A stretch of DNA of 37,900 nucleotides from CBFDBF01 sp050295355 (GCA_050295355.1 JBNKPL010000009.1:1-37900); one strand, 5' to 3'. Positions 17,251-25,490 are shown, counted from the stretch's first letter. The notes: generated from the letters alone by a model not told the origin. Translations and numbers: made by a program.

Positions 17251-17332
17251 ACCACAGAGGTCACAGGGGGGCACGGGGCGGATAAGTGCGCCCAACCGTT
17301 GGAAACTCCGTGTTCTCTGTGACCTCTGTGGT
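17251..17332. repeat. Palindromic 9-bp-unit element, copy 5 (cca-narX-like gap)
   Basis: The left arm has CACAGAGGT, CACAGGGGG and a diverged CACGGGGC. The right arm has CTCCGTGTT, CTCTGTGAC and CTCTGTGG. On the minus strand its edge abuts the cca stop codon (TAA, 17332-17334). The insertion or growth of the element may thus have set the end of that reading frame. Confidence 0.8.
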
Positions 17333-18474
17333 TAATCTTGTTCAGCGGCTGCACGTAACCTGAAAGAGATCGCCTCCAGACGCAGACGGTCCAGCGCCGC
17401 GCCCAGCTCCGCGCCCTCAAGGCCCTGTGCCTTGAGCTCCGATGCGGAGACCTCTCCTAGGGCCCGCAGCACCCGCTCTAGGTTATGGTCGGCGGCGCCC
17501 GCCAAGGTCGGCCAGAGGGCGCCGCCGATCTGGCGGAACTTCTGAAAACGCTCTGGCTGCTGCTCCGCCCGGGTCTGTTTGAGCAACCGCAGAATGGGCT
17601 CCGGTTTGCCCGCCGCCGCGGACCAGTAAAGCTCGCCGTTGCGCACCGCCAGCTCCAACAGATCGCAATACTCCCGCGGCGCCCGCAAGCGGTTACAGTA
17701 ATCAGCGCCCCCCGCTATCCCGGCGGCCGCCTCCCGCATCACCGTGGCAAACCGCACCGCGGGATCGTCGCTGATCCGGCTCAACCGCTTCAGGGCGTCC
17801 ATGGGCTCGGTCTCGCCCCCGTGGTGGGTCACCCCCTCTCCCATGACCGCGGCCAGTTCCGGCAGCAGCACCGCAAGGGCGCCGCAGCTATGCAGCACCT
17901 TGAAAAAGCGCCACGGATAGGACGCCTTGAGCGCGGCCTCCATCTCCTTCCAGATCCGTTCCGGCTGCAGTGTCCGCAACTCCCCGGATGCGGCCATCCG
18001 CCGCATGAGTTCGGAGGTCTCACCCGCCACCCGGAAATCGAACCGGGCGGCGAAGCGGGCGGTGCGCAGCAGCCGCACGGGGTCCTCCACGAAGGCGTGC
18101 GAAACATGGCGCAGCACCCCCTTGCGCAGATCCCCGGCGCCCTCGAAGGGATCGATCAGTTCGCCCGCCTCGTCCTCGGCCAGGGCGTTGATGGTGAGGT
18201 CGCGGCGCAGCAGGTCCTGCTCCAGGGTGATGTGCGGACCGGCATCCACGGAAAAGCCCTTATAGCCGGGGCCGGTCTTGGTCTCGGTACGGGCCAGGGC
18301 GTACTCCTCGCCGCTCTCGGGATGAATGAACACGGGAAAATCGGCCGGCACCCGGGTGAAACCCTGCGCCAGCATCTGCTCTTCCGTGGCGCCCACCACC
18401 ACCCAGTCGCGTTCCTTGACCGGCAGGCCGAGCAGCCGGTCGCGCACCGCGCCCCCCACCAGGTAGAACTTCAT
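17332..18474 (-). CDS. cca: CCA-adding enzyme (tRNA nucleotidyltransferase), short form without a recognisable HD motif
   Basis: Adds or repairs the 3'-CCA of tRNA. 380 residues. The nucleotidyltransferase core is complete: MKFYLVGGAVRDRLLGLPVKERDWVVVG, then the metal-binding pair in EYALARTETKTG and LRRDLTINALAED. The neck and body follow with DPVRLLRTARFAARFDF and ERIWKEMEAAL. The C-terminal part lacks the HD phosphohydrolase signature of E. coli Cca (about 412 residues): RFATVMREAAAG stands where RFA..HDLGK would be. Phosphatase activity is therefore probably lost. The ATG at 18472-18474 overlaps the ABC exporter TGA by four bases (ATGA). Upstream in-frame Ala codons are excluded. The stop codon lies at the edge of repeat copy 5. 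Confidence 0.93.
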   Translation of the reverse strand: MKFYLVGGAVRDRLLGLPVKERDWVVVGATEEQMLAQGFTRVPADFPVFIHPESGEEYALARTETKTGPGYKGFSVDAGPHITLEQDLLRRDLTINALAEDEAGELIDPFEGAGDLRKGVLRHVSHAFVEDPVRLLRTARFAARFDFRVAGETSELMRRMAASGELRTLQPERIWKEMEAALKASYPWRFFKVLHSCGALAVLLPELAAVMGEGVTHHGGETEPMDALKRLSRISDDPAVRFATVMREAAAGIAGGADYCNRLRAPREYCDLLELAVRNGELYWSAAAGKPEPILRLLKQTRAEQQPERFQKFRQIGGALWPTLAGAADHNLERVLRALGEVSASELKAQGLEGAELGAALDRLRLEAISFRLRAAAEQD

Positions 18475-20258
18475 GGCCGCTGCTCCTGCTGCAGCTGCCA
18501 CATCTCGTGGTAGCGGCCCTGCAGGGCCAGCAGTTCCGTATGGCTACCCTGCTCCACAATGGTCCCCTGCTCCATCACCAGGATGCGGTCGGCATCCACC
18601 ACGGTGGAGAGGCGGTGGGCGATGACAAGGGTGGTATGGTTCTGCGCCACTTCCTTCAGGGTCTCCTGGATGGCCTGTTCGGTCTTGCTGTCCAGCGACG
18701 AGGTGGCCTCGTCAAACAACAGGATGCAGGGCCGTTTGAGGATGGCGCGCGCGATGGCGATGCGCTGTTTCTCGCCGCCGGAGAGCTTCAATCCGCGCTC
18801 CCCCACCACGGTCTCATATTGCTGGGGCAGCGATTCGATAAACTCCCGGATATGGGCCATGCCCGCCGCCGCATCGATCTCCTGCCGGGTGGCGTCCGGA
18901 CGGCCGTAGGCCAGATTATAGAGGATGGTGTCGTTAAAGAGCACCGTATCCTGGGGCACGATGCCGATGGCGCCGCGCAGGCTCTGCTGGGTAACCTCCC
19001 GCACATCCTGGCCGTCCACCAGCACCCGGCCGCCCGTGACATCGTAGAAGCGGAACAAGAGCCGCGACAGGGTGGACTTGCCGGCCCCGCTGCGCCCCAC
19101 CACCGCCACCTTTTCTCCCGCGCGCACGCTGAAATTCACGCCATGCAGGATCTGCCGTTCCGGCTGATAGCCGAAATCCACCTGTTCAAAGCGGACCTCG
19201 CCGCCCTTCATCCGCAGCTCCGCGGCCTCCGGGGCGTCGAGGATCTCCGGCTCCCGCTCCAGCAGCTTGAAGATCAGATCCATATCGGCCAGGGAGTATT
19301 TGATCTGGCGATAGACCACCCCCAGGAAGTTAAGCGGAATAAAGAGCTGCAGCAGAAAGGCGTTCACCAGCACCAGATCACCGATGGTCATGGAGCCGTC
19401 CACCACCCCGCCGGCGGCGAAGATCATCACCAGGGTGACGCCGATGGCGATAATGGCGCCCTGACCGAAATTGAGCAGGGACATGGAGTTCTGGCTCTTC
19501 ACCGCCGAACCCTCCCACTCAGCCAGGGTGCCGTCGAAGCGCTCCATCTCAAGCCGCTCGTTGCCGAAGTACTTCACCGTCTCGTAGTTGATCAGGCTGT
19601 CCAGGGCGTGACTGTTGGCCTCCGACTCCTGACGGTTCATGGCCAGCCGATACTCCATGCGCCACTCGGTGATGGCCAGGGTAAAGGCGATGTAGACCGC
19701 CACGGTGCCGAAGGTGAGCAGGGTAAACAGCAGGTCATAATTGCTGAGCAGGATCACCGCCACCAGGGCAAACTCCACCAGCATGGGCAGGATGCTGAAC
19801 ACCATATAGTTGAGGATGGAGCTGATACTGCGCGTGCCCCGCTCCAGGTCGCGGCTGATGGCGCCGGTCTTGCGCTCCAGATGGAAGCGCAGGGAGAGGC
19901 TGTGCAGGTGCTTCAGCACCCGGGTGGAGAGGCGGCGCATGGCGTGGTAGCGGACGCGTGCGAACACGGCGTCGCGCAGTTCGTTGAACAGGGAACTGCT
20001 CAGGCGCAACAGGCCGTAGGCCAGCAGCAGGGAGAGCGGCAGGAACAGCTCGCCCGCGGCGCTCCGCTCCATAATATCCACGATCTCCTTCAGCACCACC
20101 GGGATACCCACGTTGGCGACCTTGGCCAGGATCAGGGAACCCAGCGCCAGCAGCGCCCGGCCGCGGTACTCCCACAGATAGGGGGTCATGTTGCGGAGGT
20201 TCCGCCAGTCCCGCCGGTCCGCGTGCGGGCGCGTATAGGCTGTCATATGGTGAGGCAT
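18471..20258 (-). CDS. Atm1/HMT1-type ABC exporter (fused permease and ATPase)
   Basis: 595-residue half-transporter, expected to act as a homodimer in the inner membrane. The N-terminal ABC exporter membrane domain (about 30-320) includes NYETVKYFGNERLEMERFD, a segment characteristic of the Atm1 group. The C-terminal ATPase has Walker A VVGRSGAGKST, Q-loop GIVPQDTVLFNDTI, signature LSGGEKQR, Walker B ILLFDEATSSLD and H-loop IAHRLSTV. Family members export glutathione conjugates, persulfides or heavy-metal thiolates; the substrate here is inferred only from the family. ATGs occur at 20258 and 20246, neither with a strong ribosome-binding site. Its end overlaps cca. It is divergent from the S24-like gene. 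Confidence 0.92.
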   Translation of the reverse strand: MPHHMTAYTRPHADRRDWRNLRNMTPYLWEYRGRALLALGSLILAKVANVGIPVVLKEIVDIMERSAAGELFLPLSLLLAYGLLRLSSSLFNELRDAVFARVRYHAMRRLSTRVLKHLHSLSLRFHLERKTGAISRDLERGTRSISSILNYMVFSILPMLVEFALVAVILLSNYDLLFTLLTFGTVAVYIAFTLAITEWRMEYRLAMNRQESEANSHALDSLINYETVKYFGNERLEMERFDGTLAEWEGSAVKSQNSMSLLNFGQGAIIAIGVTLVMIFAAGGVVDGSMTIGDLVLVNAFLLQLFIPLNFLGVVYRQIKYSLADMDLIFKLLEREPEILDAPEAAELRMKGGEVRFEQVDFGYQPERQILHGVNFSVRAGEKVAVVGRSGAGKSTLSRLLFRFYDVTGGRVLVDGQDVREVTQQSLRGAIGIVPQDTVLFNDTILYNLAYGRPDATRQEIDAAAGMAHIREFIESLPQQYETVVGERGLKLSGGEKQRIAIARAILKRPCILLFDEATSSLDSKTEQAIQETLKEVAQNHTTLVIAHRLSTVVDADRILVMEQGTIVEQGSHTELLALQGRYHEMWQLQQEQRP

Positions 20259-20366
20259 GCTAGAATGTGCGCTGGTTGAATGGATGGAACTCCCGGCATT
20301 CTAATCGCCGCCAAGGCGTCGAGTACACCGTGGGATTCTCCGGATTGGTTTGGCGGCAAGGCGACA

Positions 20367-20708
20367 ATGACCCAGGATTGCAGTTACAACGAGCTATACG
20401 CCCTTCAGGTGCTGGACGACAGCATGGAGCCGGAATTCCCGGAAAAGTGCGTCATCGTCATCGAACCCTCCGAGGTATGCGCCAGTGGGGCCTATGTGGT
20501 CTCCGCGGTGGGCGAGGAGCGCTGGTTCCGCCAGTTCATCCGCGACGAGGCGGGAAACGAAAAACTGGTGGCGCTGAAAGCGGGTTATCCGGACATCGAA
20601 CTCAAGGACGGCGGCTACCGCATCGAAGGGGTCATTGTGCAGCGCAACATCAAGCGTGAAATCAAACACTACAACCCCTATCAGCCCAGCGCAGACAAGA
20701 CCCCCTGA
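20367..20708 (+). CDS. S24/LexA-like protein without HTH; catalytic Lys apparently replaced by Arg
   Basis: 113-residue protein with only the LexA/UmuD-type fold. ALQVLDDSMEPEF carries the nucleophile-position Ser19. PEKCVIVIEPSEVCASGAYVVSAVGEE follows, then WFRQFIRD, where LexA-family enzymes have VKRL; Arg55 occupies the catalytic Lys position. GYPDIELKDGGYRIEGVIVQ closes the fold. There is no DNA-binding domain. The ATG at 20367 has AAGG five bases away. An upstream in-frame ATG at 20280 would add 29 residues of no recognised domain and has a weaker site. It is four bases from the RND adaptor gene, so they are probably co-transcribed. It may be a non-proteolytic binding module or chaperone-like relic; function unknown. 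Confidence 0.82.
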   Translation: MTQDCSYNELYALQVLDDSMEPEFPEKCVIVIEPSEVCASGAYVVSAVGEERWFRQFIRDEAGNEKLVALKAGYPDIELKDGGYRIEGVIVQRNIKREIKHYNPYQPSADKTP

Positions 20709-20712
20709 ACCC

Positions 20713-21762
20713 ATGTCGCCCCAACGCCGCCTCCCCCATCTCCTGTTGAGCCTGCTTCCCTTGCTCCTCTCCGCTTGCGGACAGGAAGCGGGCCAGTCAC
20801 AGGCCACCACACCGCCGCCAAACAACCATCTGGTAGTGGCCGAAGAGGTGGCCTACCGTCCGGTCAGCGCGGTGCATGAACGTACCGGCACCCTGCGCGC
20901 CCGCCGCCTGGTGCGGATCTACAATCAGGAAGAGGGCCGCATCACCAGCCTCCCCTTTTTCGAAGGCGACCGGGTGGAAGAGGGCGAGCTGCTGTTGAGC
21001 CTGGATGACGAACTTCTAAAAGCGGAGCTGGCCAAGGCGGAGGCCAACTCGGACCAGGCGCGGCAGGATTTCTCCCGTCTGAGCAATCTCGCCACCCGCA
21101 AGGCGGTGTCCCGGGACGAACTCTCCCGCGCCCGGACCCAGCTGGAGGTCGCAAAGGCGGAACAGAATCTGCTGCAGACCCGCCTCGGCCATACCCGCAT
21201 CGCGGCCCCCTTCAGCGGCGTGATCAGCGCCCGTTATGCCGAGCCCGGGGACGTGGTGCCCAGGCACAGCCACATCCTCACCCTCAGCGATCCCGGCTCG
21301 CTGGTGACCCAGATCCACATCTCCGAACTGCTGCTCCCCCACCTGAAGATCGGGGACCTGGTGCAGGTGCGCATCGACGCCCTGGGCAACGAGCGCTACC
21401 CGGGCCGTATCCTGCGCATCCACCCGGAACTGGAGCCGGTCACCCGCCAGGGGATCGTGGAGATCATTCTGGAACCCGTACCCGCGGGGGCGCGCGCCGG
21501 CCAGTTCGCCCGCGTCACCCTGGAGAGCGCGCAGGTGGAGCGGTTGATGGTCCCCTTCGCCGCCATCCGGCACGATAAGGAGGGCCCCTTCGTTTACCTG
21601 CTGGACGGAGACCAGAAGGCGCAACGCCGCGCGGTGCGCAGCGGTATCCGGATCGCCGACAAAATCGAGATCCTGGAGGGGTTGGAACCGGGCCTGCAGG
21701 TGATCACCCGCGGCTTCCTCGGCCTGTCGACGGGCAAATCGGTATCCAAGGTCCCGCAGTAA
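20713..21762 (+). CDS. RND efflux periplasmic adaptor (membrane-fusion protein), lipoprotein
   Basis: 349-residue HlyD/AcrA-type adaptor. The signal peptide ends in LLLSAC, a lipobox, predicting a lipid-anchored periplasmic protein. The lipoyl half-motifs are RITSLPFFEGDRVEEGELLLSLDD and TRIAAPFSGVISARYAEPGDVV. Between them is a helical hairpin (about residues 95-155). Beta-barrel and membrane-proximal domains follow. ATG at 20713, four bases after the S24-like stop. No RND pump is immediately downstream. The nearest begins at 25559, after a chemoreceptor and a divergent pair, and is its likely partner. No outer-membrane channel gene is in the window. Confidence 0.9.
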   Translation: MSPQRRLPHLLLSLLPLLLSACGQEAGQSQATTPPPNNHLVVAEEVAYRPVSAVHERTGTLRARRLVRIYNQEEGRITSLPFFEGDRVEEGELLLSLDDELLKAELAKAEANSDQARQDFSRLSNLATRKAVSRDELSRARTQLEVAKAEQNLLQTRLGHTRIAAPFSGVISARYAEPGDVVPRHSHILTLSDPGSLVTQIHISELLLPHLKIGDLVQVRIDALGNERYPGRILRIHPELEPVTRQGIVEIILEPVPAGARAGQFARVTLESAQVERLMVPFAAIRHDKEGPFVYLLDGDQKAQRRAVRSGIRIADKIEILEGLEPGLQVITRGFLGLSTGKSVSKVPQ

Positions 21763-21919
21763 CCTCTTCCCCACTCGCGGATCATTTCCCGGCAATCATT
21801 CAAGTAATTCCGCCCCCCGCCGATAGAAAAAATTCAAGGACTCATAAACCGGGGTCGTCTCTTGCGGATTTCAGCATCACCGCGTCATAAGCCCGGCTGC
21901 ATAAATAAAATAATTAGGA

Positions 21920-21942
21920 AAATCCCGGCCCATGCGGGATTT
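21920..21942 (+). promoter_or_regulatory. Hairpin in the leader region of the second chemoreceptor gene
   Basis: AAATCCCG (21920-21927) and CGGGATTT (21935-21942) pair perfectly around a seven-base loop. A second possible stem, CCGGA (21967-21971) with TCCGG (21986-21990), ends about 10 bases before the ribosome-binding site. The first could be a terminator for the adaptor transcript, an operator or part of a structured leader. The rest of the 248-base gap (21763-22010) shows no gene. Confidence 0.35.
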
Positions 21943-22010
21943 CTCCACCAAAGGTAAATAAAGCCACCGGAATCTACTACCCACCTCCGGGGCGCGAAGA
22001 GGAGATGGCG

Positions 22011-24395
22011 ATGAAGAGAGTGATTCACTCCCTGCCTATCCGGACCAAGATCTGGATTGGATTCGGCCTGGTACTGACGGTCCTGATGCTGGTATCGGGC
22101 CTGACCCTGGTCAACCTGCAAGGCGTACAGGGCGGCGTCAGCGAGGTGGTGAAAGAGCGCCAACCCACCGTCACGCTTTCCAAAGATCTGGCGGCCCGGC
22201 TGCAACAGGCGGCCAGTTCCATGGCCTTTTATCTGCTCAGCAAGGAGGCGGACCACAAGAGCGCCTACCAAAAAGAACTGCTCCAGGCGGACCAGGCCAT
22301 CACCGCCCTGCGGGCGCTGCCCACGGTGCAGAACCACCCCCCTTCCCGCGACCTGGTGGAGAAGATCGGACTCAACGTACAAAAATTCCGCGGCCTGGAA
22401 CCCAAGCTGTTCAAGACCGCCGACTCCTTTATCGACAACTTTCCCGGCCTTGCCTACGCCAGCGAACAGCTCTACCCCATCAACCGCACCCTGGATCACC
22501 TGGTCTCCGAGATGATCACCTCGGAAATGGAGCAGGAGGCAAGCGAGCAGCGCAAACAGCTGCTGGCGGACATCTCCAACCTGCGCTACATCTGGAGCAA
22601 CGTCATGCGCGGCGTGCGCGCCTACCTCGCCTTCCGCAGCGAATCCGGGGTCCAGGAAATGGAGCGCTTCGTGGGCCAGACCGACGAACTGATCAAGAAG
22701 ATCGCCGCTTACGACGACCTGTTGAGCTTTGAACAACAGTATGCGGTGGAGCAGTTCCAGAAGGAGTTCGCCAGCTTCCAGGAGAAATACAAAAACATCC
22801 TCACCATCCACGGCGGCGAACAGTGGCGCACCGACGCCTGGCTGGTGCGTAGCGAACTCGGCCCCCTGTTCACCGCCATCAAGTCCGACCTGGATACCCT
22901 GATCGAAATCCAGGAGGGCGCCATCCGCGAGACCAGCGAGGCGCTGGTGGACGACTCGGCGGATACCAACCGGCTGGTGGGCAGCCTGTTCGTGTTCGGG
23001 ATGATTCTCGGCATCCTCATCTCCTGGTTCATCGCCCGCACCATTTCGCTGCCGGTCCGTACCGCCGCGGAAACCATGGAGGACATCGCCCGCGGCGAGG
23101 GGGACCTTACCCGCAAGCTGAACAAATCCAGTGACGACGAGATCGGACACATGGCGGACGCCTTCAACGCCTTCGTGGAAAAGATCGGCGCCATCATCCG
23201 CCAGACCGCCCACTCCACCACCGCGGTGATCGGCGCGGTGGTGCGGACCTCGGAAAACACCAACCACATCACCCAGCGGATTCTGGAACAGGAAGAGGAG
23301 ACCGAGCGGGTGGCCACCGCCATCACCGAAATGACCGCCACCATCACCGAGGTGGCGCAAAACGCCGCCACCGCGGAGCAGGCCGCCCAGGCCGCCCACA
23401 ACGAGATGCAACAGGGCAGCCGCGTGGTATCCGAGAGCGCGGACGCCATCCAGACCCTGGCGCGGGAGGTGGAGGCGGCGGAAAACGTGGTGCGCGAAGT
23501 GGAGAAGGACAGCGAAAGCATCGGCGCGGTAATCGATGTGATCAAGACCATCGCCGAGCAAACCAACCTGCTGGCCCTCAACGCGGCCATTGAGGCGGCG
23601 CGCGCCGGGGAACAGGGGCGGGGGTTTGCGGTGGTGGCGGACGAAGTGCGCAACCTGGCCACCCGCACCCAGGAGTCCACCATTGAGATCGAACAGATGA
23701 TCCTGCGCCTGCAGGAGGGCACCCAGCGCGCGGTCTCCGCCATGGCGAGCGGAAGAAGCCTTGCCGAGGCCAATGTGGAGAAGGCGCAGGGCGCGCTCGA
23801 CTCCCTGCGCGGCATCAATGAAGCCATCACCACCATCAACCAGATGAACACCCAGATCGCCAGCGCCGCCCAGGAGCAGCAGGGAGTGGCGGAAGAGGTC
23901 AACCGCAACATCGTCAACATCAGCAACGGCAGCAAGGAAGCGGCGCAGCACGCCCGCACCGCCTCCGACACCATCGACGCCCTGGGCACCCTCGCCTCCG
24001 ATCTGCAGAAGGTGGTGCAGCAGTTCAAGATTACCGGCGACAAGGGCCTGGATTTCGAATCGGCGAAACTGGCCCACCTGGCGTGGAAGGCGCGCCTGCG
24101 CTCCTTCCTGGACGGGCGGGAGTCGCTAACCCACAAAGAGGCGGTATCCCACCACGACTGTGTACTGGGCAAGTGGTACTACAGCGAGGGGCTGGCGAAC
24201 TACGGTGATGTCCCGGGTATGAAAGAGATCGAGCCGCCTCACGCGGAGATGCACCGAATCATCAAGCAGATCATCACCCTGATGGGTGAAGGCAAGATCC
24301 ATGAGGCGGAGACGCTTTATGACGAGGTGGAACCCCTATCCCAGAAGATCATCGGCCTGCTGGACGATGTGGAACAGCGGCTGATCGCGGGATAA
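22011..24395 (+). CDS. Methyl-accepting chemotaxis protein with a large helical sensor and a C-terminal CZB domain
   Basis: Chemoreceptor of 794 residues. TM1 is at about 12-35. A roughly 285-residue, largely helical periplasmic region follows, rich in Leu, Gln and Glu, of a size fitting a helical bimodular (HBM) or double four-helix sensor. TM2 is about 320-342, then HAMP (ISLPVRTAAETMEDIARGEGDLTRKLN). The signalling tip IAEQTNLLALNAAIEAARAG is intact. A C-terminal CZB domain has His689 in AHLAWK, Cys in HHDCVLGKWYY and the pair of His in PPHAEMH. The ATG at 22011 has GAGGAG six bases upstream; the ATG two codons earlier directly abuts that site and is rejected. HBM assignment is tentative. 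It interrupts the adaptor-pump arrangement. Confidence 0.92.
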   Translation: MKRVIHSLPIRTKIWIGFGLVLTVLMLVSGLTLVNLQGVQGGVSEVVKERQPTVTLSKDLAARLQQAASSMAFYLLSKEADHKSAYQKELLQADQAITALRALPTVQNHPPSRDLVEKIGLNVQKFRGLEPKLFKTADSFIDNFPGLAYASEQLYPINRTLDHLVSEMITSEMEQEASEQRKQLLADISNLRYIWSNVMRGVRAYLAFRSESGVQEMERFVGQTDELIKKIAAYDDLLSFEQQYAVEQFQKEFASFQEKYKNILTIHGGEQWRTDAWLVRSELGPLFTAIKSDLDTLIEIQEGAIRETSEALVDDSADTNRLVGSLFVFGMILGILISWFIARTISLPVRTAAETMEDIARGEGDLTRKLNKSSDDEIGHMADAFNAFVEKIGAIIRQTAHSTTAVIGAVVRTSENTNHITQRILEQEEETERVATAITEMTATITEVAQNAATAEQAAQAAHNEMQQGSRVVSESADAIQTLAREVEAAENVVREVEKDSESIGAVIDVIKTIAEQTNLLALNAAIEAARAGEQGRGFAVVADEVRNLATRTQESTIEIEQMILRLQEGTQRAVSAMASGRSLAEANVEKAQGALDSLRGINEAITTINQMNTQIASAAQEQQGVAEEVNRNIVNISNGSKEAAQHARTASDTIDALGTLASDLQKVVQQFKITGDKGLDFESAKLAHLAWKARLRSFLDGRESLTHKEAVSHHDCVLGKWYYSEGLANYGDVPGMKEIEPPHAEMHRIIKQIITLMGEGKIHEAETLYDEVEPLSQKIIGLLDDVEQRLIAG

Positions 24396-24402
24396 CCTGG
24401 CT

Positions 24403-24424
24403 TAGGGCCTGTTAGCAGGCCCTA
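24403..24424. terminator. Bidirectional terminator-like hairpin between convergent genes
   Basis: TAGGGCCTG (24403-24411) and CAGGCCCTA (24416-24424) form a perfect nine-pair stem with a four-base loop, eight bases after the chemoreceptor stop. The right arm contains the cytochrome gene's stop codon (TAG on the minus strand, 24422-24424). There is no T-tract on either side. Confidence 0.55.
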
Positions 24425-24709
24425 GGGAAACGTATAAAACTGGTCGTTGAGGTATTGAACAACATCCGCCTGCTCCTCATCGAACCAGGAGATGCCGAGC
24501 TGACTGACGCAGATATCCACCTGGCGGGTCAGCTTTTCGAGGGACTGCACCCGGCGTCCTTCGCTGAGGTAGAACTCACTGCCGTGGCAGCGCAAACACT
24601 GTTCGTCATGCAGGATCTTTCCTTTGGCGCTGTCCGCCGCCATAACGAACGAAGCCCAAAGCCCCAATAGAAGCGTGAGACCGGCGAGTTTGTTGACCAC
24701 GCTCATCAT
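24422..24709 (-). CDS. Small periplasmic monohaem c-type cytochrome, no distal Met visible
   Basis: About 95 residues. A signal peptide (MSVVNKLAGLTLLLGLWASFVMA, cited from residue 2) precedes a mature domain of about 70 residues. The single haem site is CLRCH. After it come RRVQSLEKLTRQVDICVSQLGISWFDEEQADVVQYLNDQFY. No Met occurs after the haem motif, so a Met sixth ligand is not available. The haem may be high-spin or use another ligand. An extra Cys lies in VDICVSQ. The two adjacent ATGs are at 24709 and 24706; AGAGG upstream slightly favours the second. The longer upstream frame is not a signal peptide and is rejected. It is probably co-transcribed with the tlpA-like gene 152 bases upstream. 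Its electron partner is unknown. Confidence 0.83.
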   Translation of the reverse strand: MMSVVNKLAGLTLLLGLWASFVMAADSAKGKILHDEQCLRCHGSEFYLSEGRRVQSLEKLTRQVDICVSQLGISWFDEEQADVVQYLNDQFYTFP

Positions 24710-24861
24710 GCCCCTCTCATTATTATCCTGCGTTGTGGTATGTCGGTTCGGATGCCCTCCTTTGCCAGTTCCTGTTTCCCAAATCTTCACCATCATCGGT
24801 GGCGTAACCATACACCGGCCGCCGGGATAAAGCAGCATAAATTATATGGTTTCAGCCAATC

Positions 24862-25371
24862 TCAGTTTTTAAGTGAGCGTATCTGCCCCAACACCTCCGG
24901 CGCGTCCCACTCCCGCATGCCGGTGGCCGCATAGACCGCCCTGCCCTGCGGATCCACCACATAGGTGGTGGGCAGCCCCTCTATGGGCCAGCCGGCGGCG
25001 GCCGCCAGACTGCCGTCCAGCAGCAGGGGAAAATCGATCAGACTCTGCTCATGAAACTCGGCCACCGTCTCCCGCCGCTCGCCCATATTCACCGCCAGCA
25101 GAACCACCCCTTCCGGCCGCAACGCCTCCCAGGCGCGCTGCATGGATGGCATCTCGGCGCGGCAGGGCGGACACCAGGTGGCCCAGAAGTTCACGATCAC
25201 CACCTGGCCACGGTAATCGGACAGGCGATGGGTCTTACCCTCCAGGTCGATGGTCTCAAAGTCAGGCGCCAGGGGTTTTTTCGGCAACGATAGCAAACCG
25301 CCGCCGGAATCCACGGCAAGGGCAAGCTGGGTAAACAGCAGCAACAACAGGGTCGATACGATCTTGGGCAT
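24862..25371 (-). CDS. TlpA/ResA-like periplasmic thioredoxin-fold protein
   Basis: 169 residues. A signal peptide (PKIVSTLLLLLFTQLALA) is followed by a thioredoxin-like domain: APDFETIDLEGKTHRLSDYRGQVVIVNFWATWCPPC, then EMPSMQRAWEAL and the cis-Pro loop GLPTTYVVDPQGR. The WCPPC active site predicts a membrane-exported reductase, often for apocytochrome c or other periplasmic thiols. That fits the adjacent cytochrome gene on the same strand, though this link is inference. The ATG at 25369-25371 has AGAGGTG at good spacing; a GTG three codons earlier lies within that site and is rejected. It is divergent from the RND pump gene. Confidence 0.9.
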   Translation of the reverse strand: MPKIVSTLLLLLFTQLALAVDSGGGLLSLPKKPLAPDFETIDLEGKTHRLSDYRGQVVIVNFWATWCPPCRAEMPSMQRAWEALRPEGVVLLAVNMGERRETVAEFHEQSLIDFPLLLDGSLAAAAGWPIEGLPTTYVVDPQGRAVYAATGMREWDAPEVLGQIRSLKN

Positions 25372-25461
25372 TGAAATCACCTCTGGGCGAGAAGTGTATC
25401 ACAGCCTCCCCACCTCCCCTTCCACCTCCTGTGGTTCCTCCTACCCCAAGCCCGCGATTGT

Positions 25462-25490
25462 TTTACACTATCCAACCTGATACATATCAA
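25462..25490 (+). promoter_or_regulatory. Possible promoter for the RND pump gene
   Basis: TTTACA (25462-25467), a 17-base spacer and TATCAA (25485-25490) lie in the divergent gap, about 70 bases before the pump start codon. No clear operator palindrome is seen. Confidence 0.33.

Noticed and set aside
21900..22010. Cyclic-di-GMP (GEMM) riboswitch before the second chemoreceptor
   Set aside because: Only a short AAAGCC-like match is present. The GNRA tetraloop, its receptor and the expected stems are not recognisable.
21885..24077. Very long minus-strand frame opposite the second chemoreceptor (about 730 codons); similar long frames lie opposite the RND pump, pepN and the Atm1-type exporter
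   Set aside because: All mirror well-supported genes and read as Gly/His/Asp-rich sequence without domains. They are antisense shadows.
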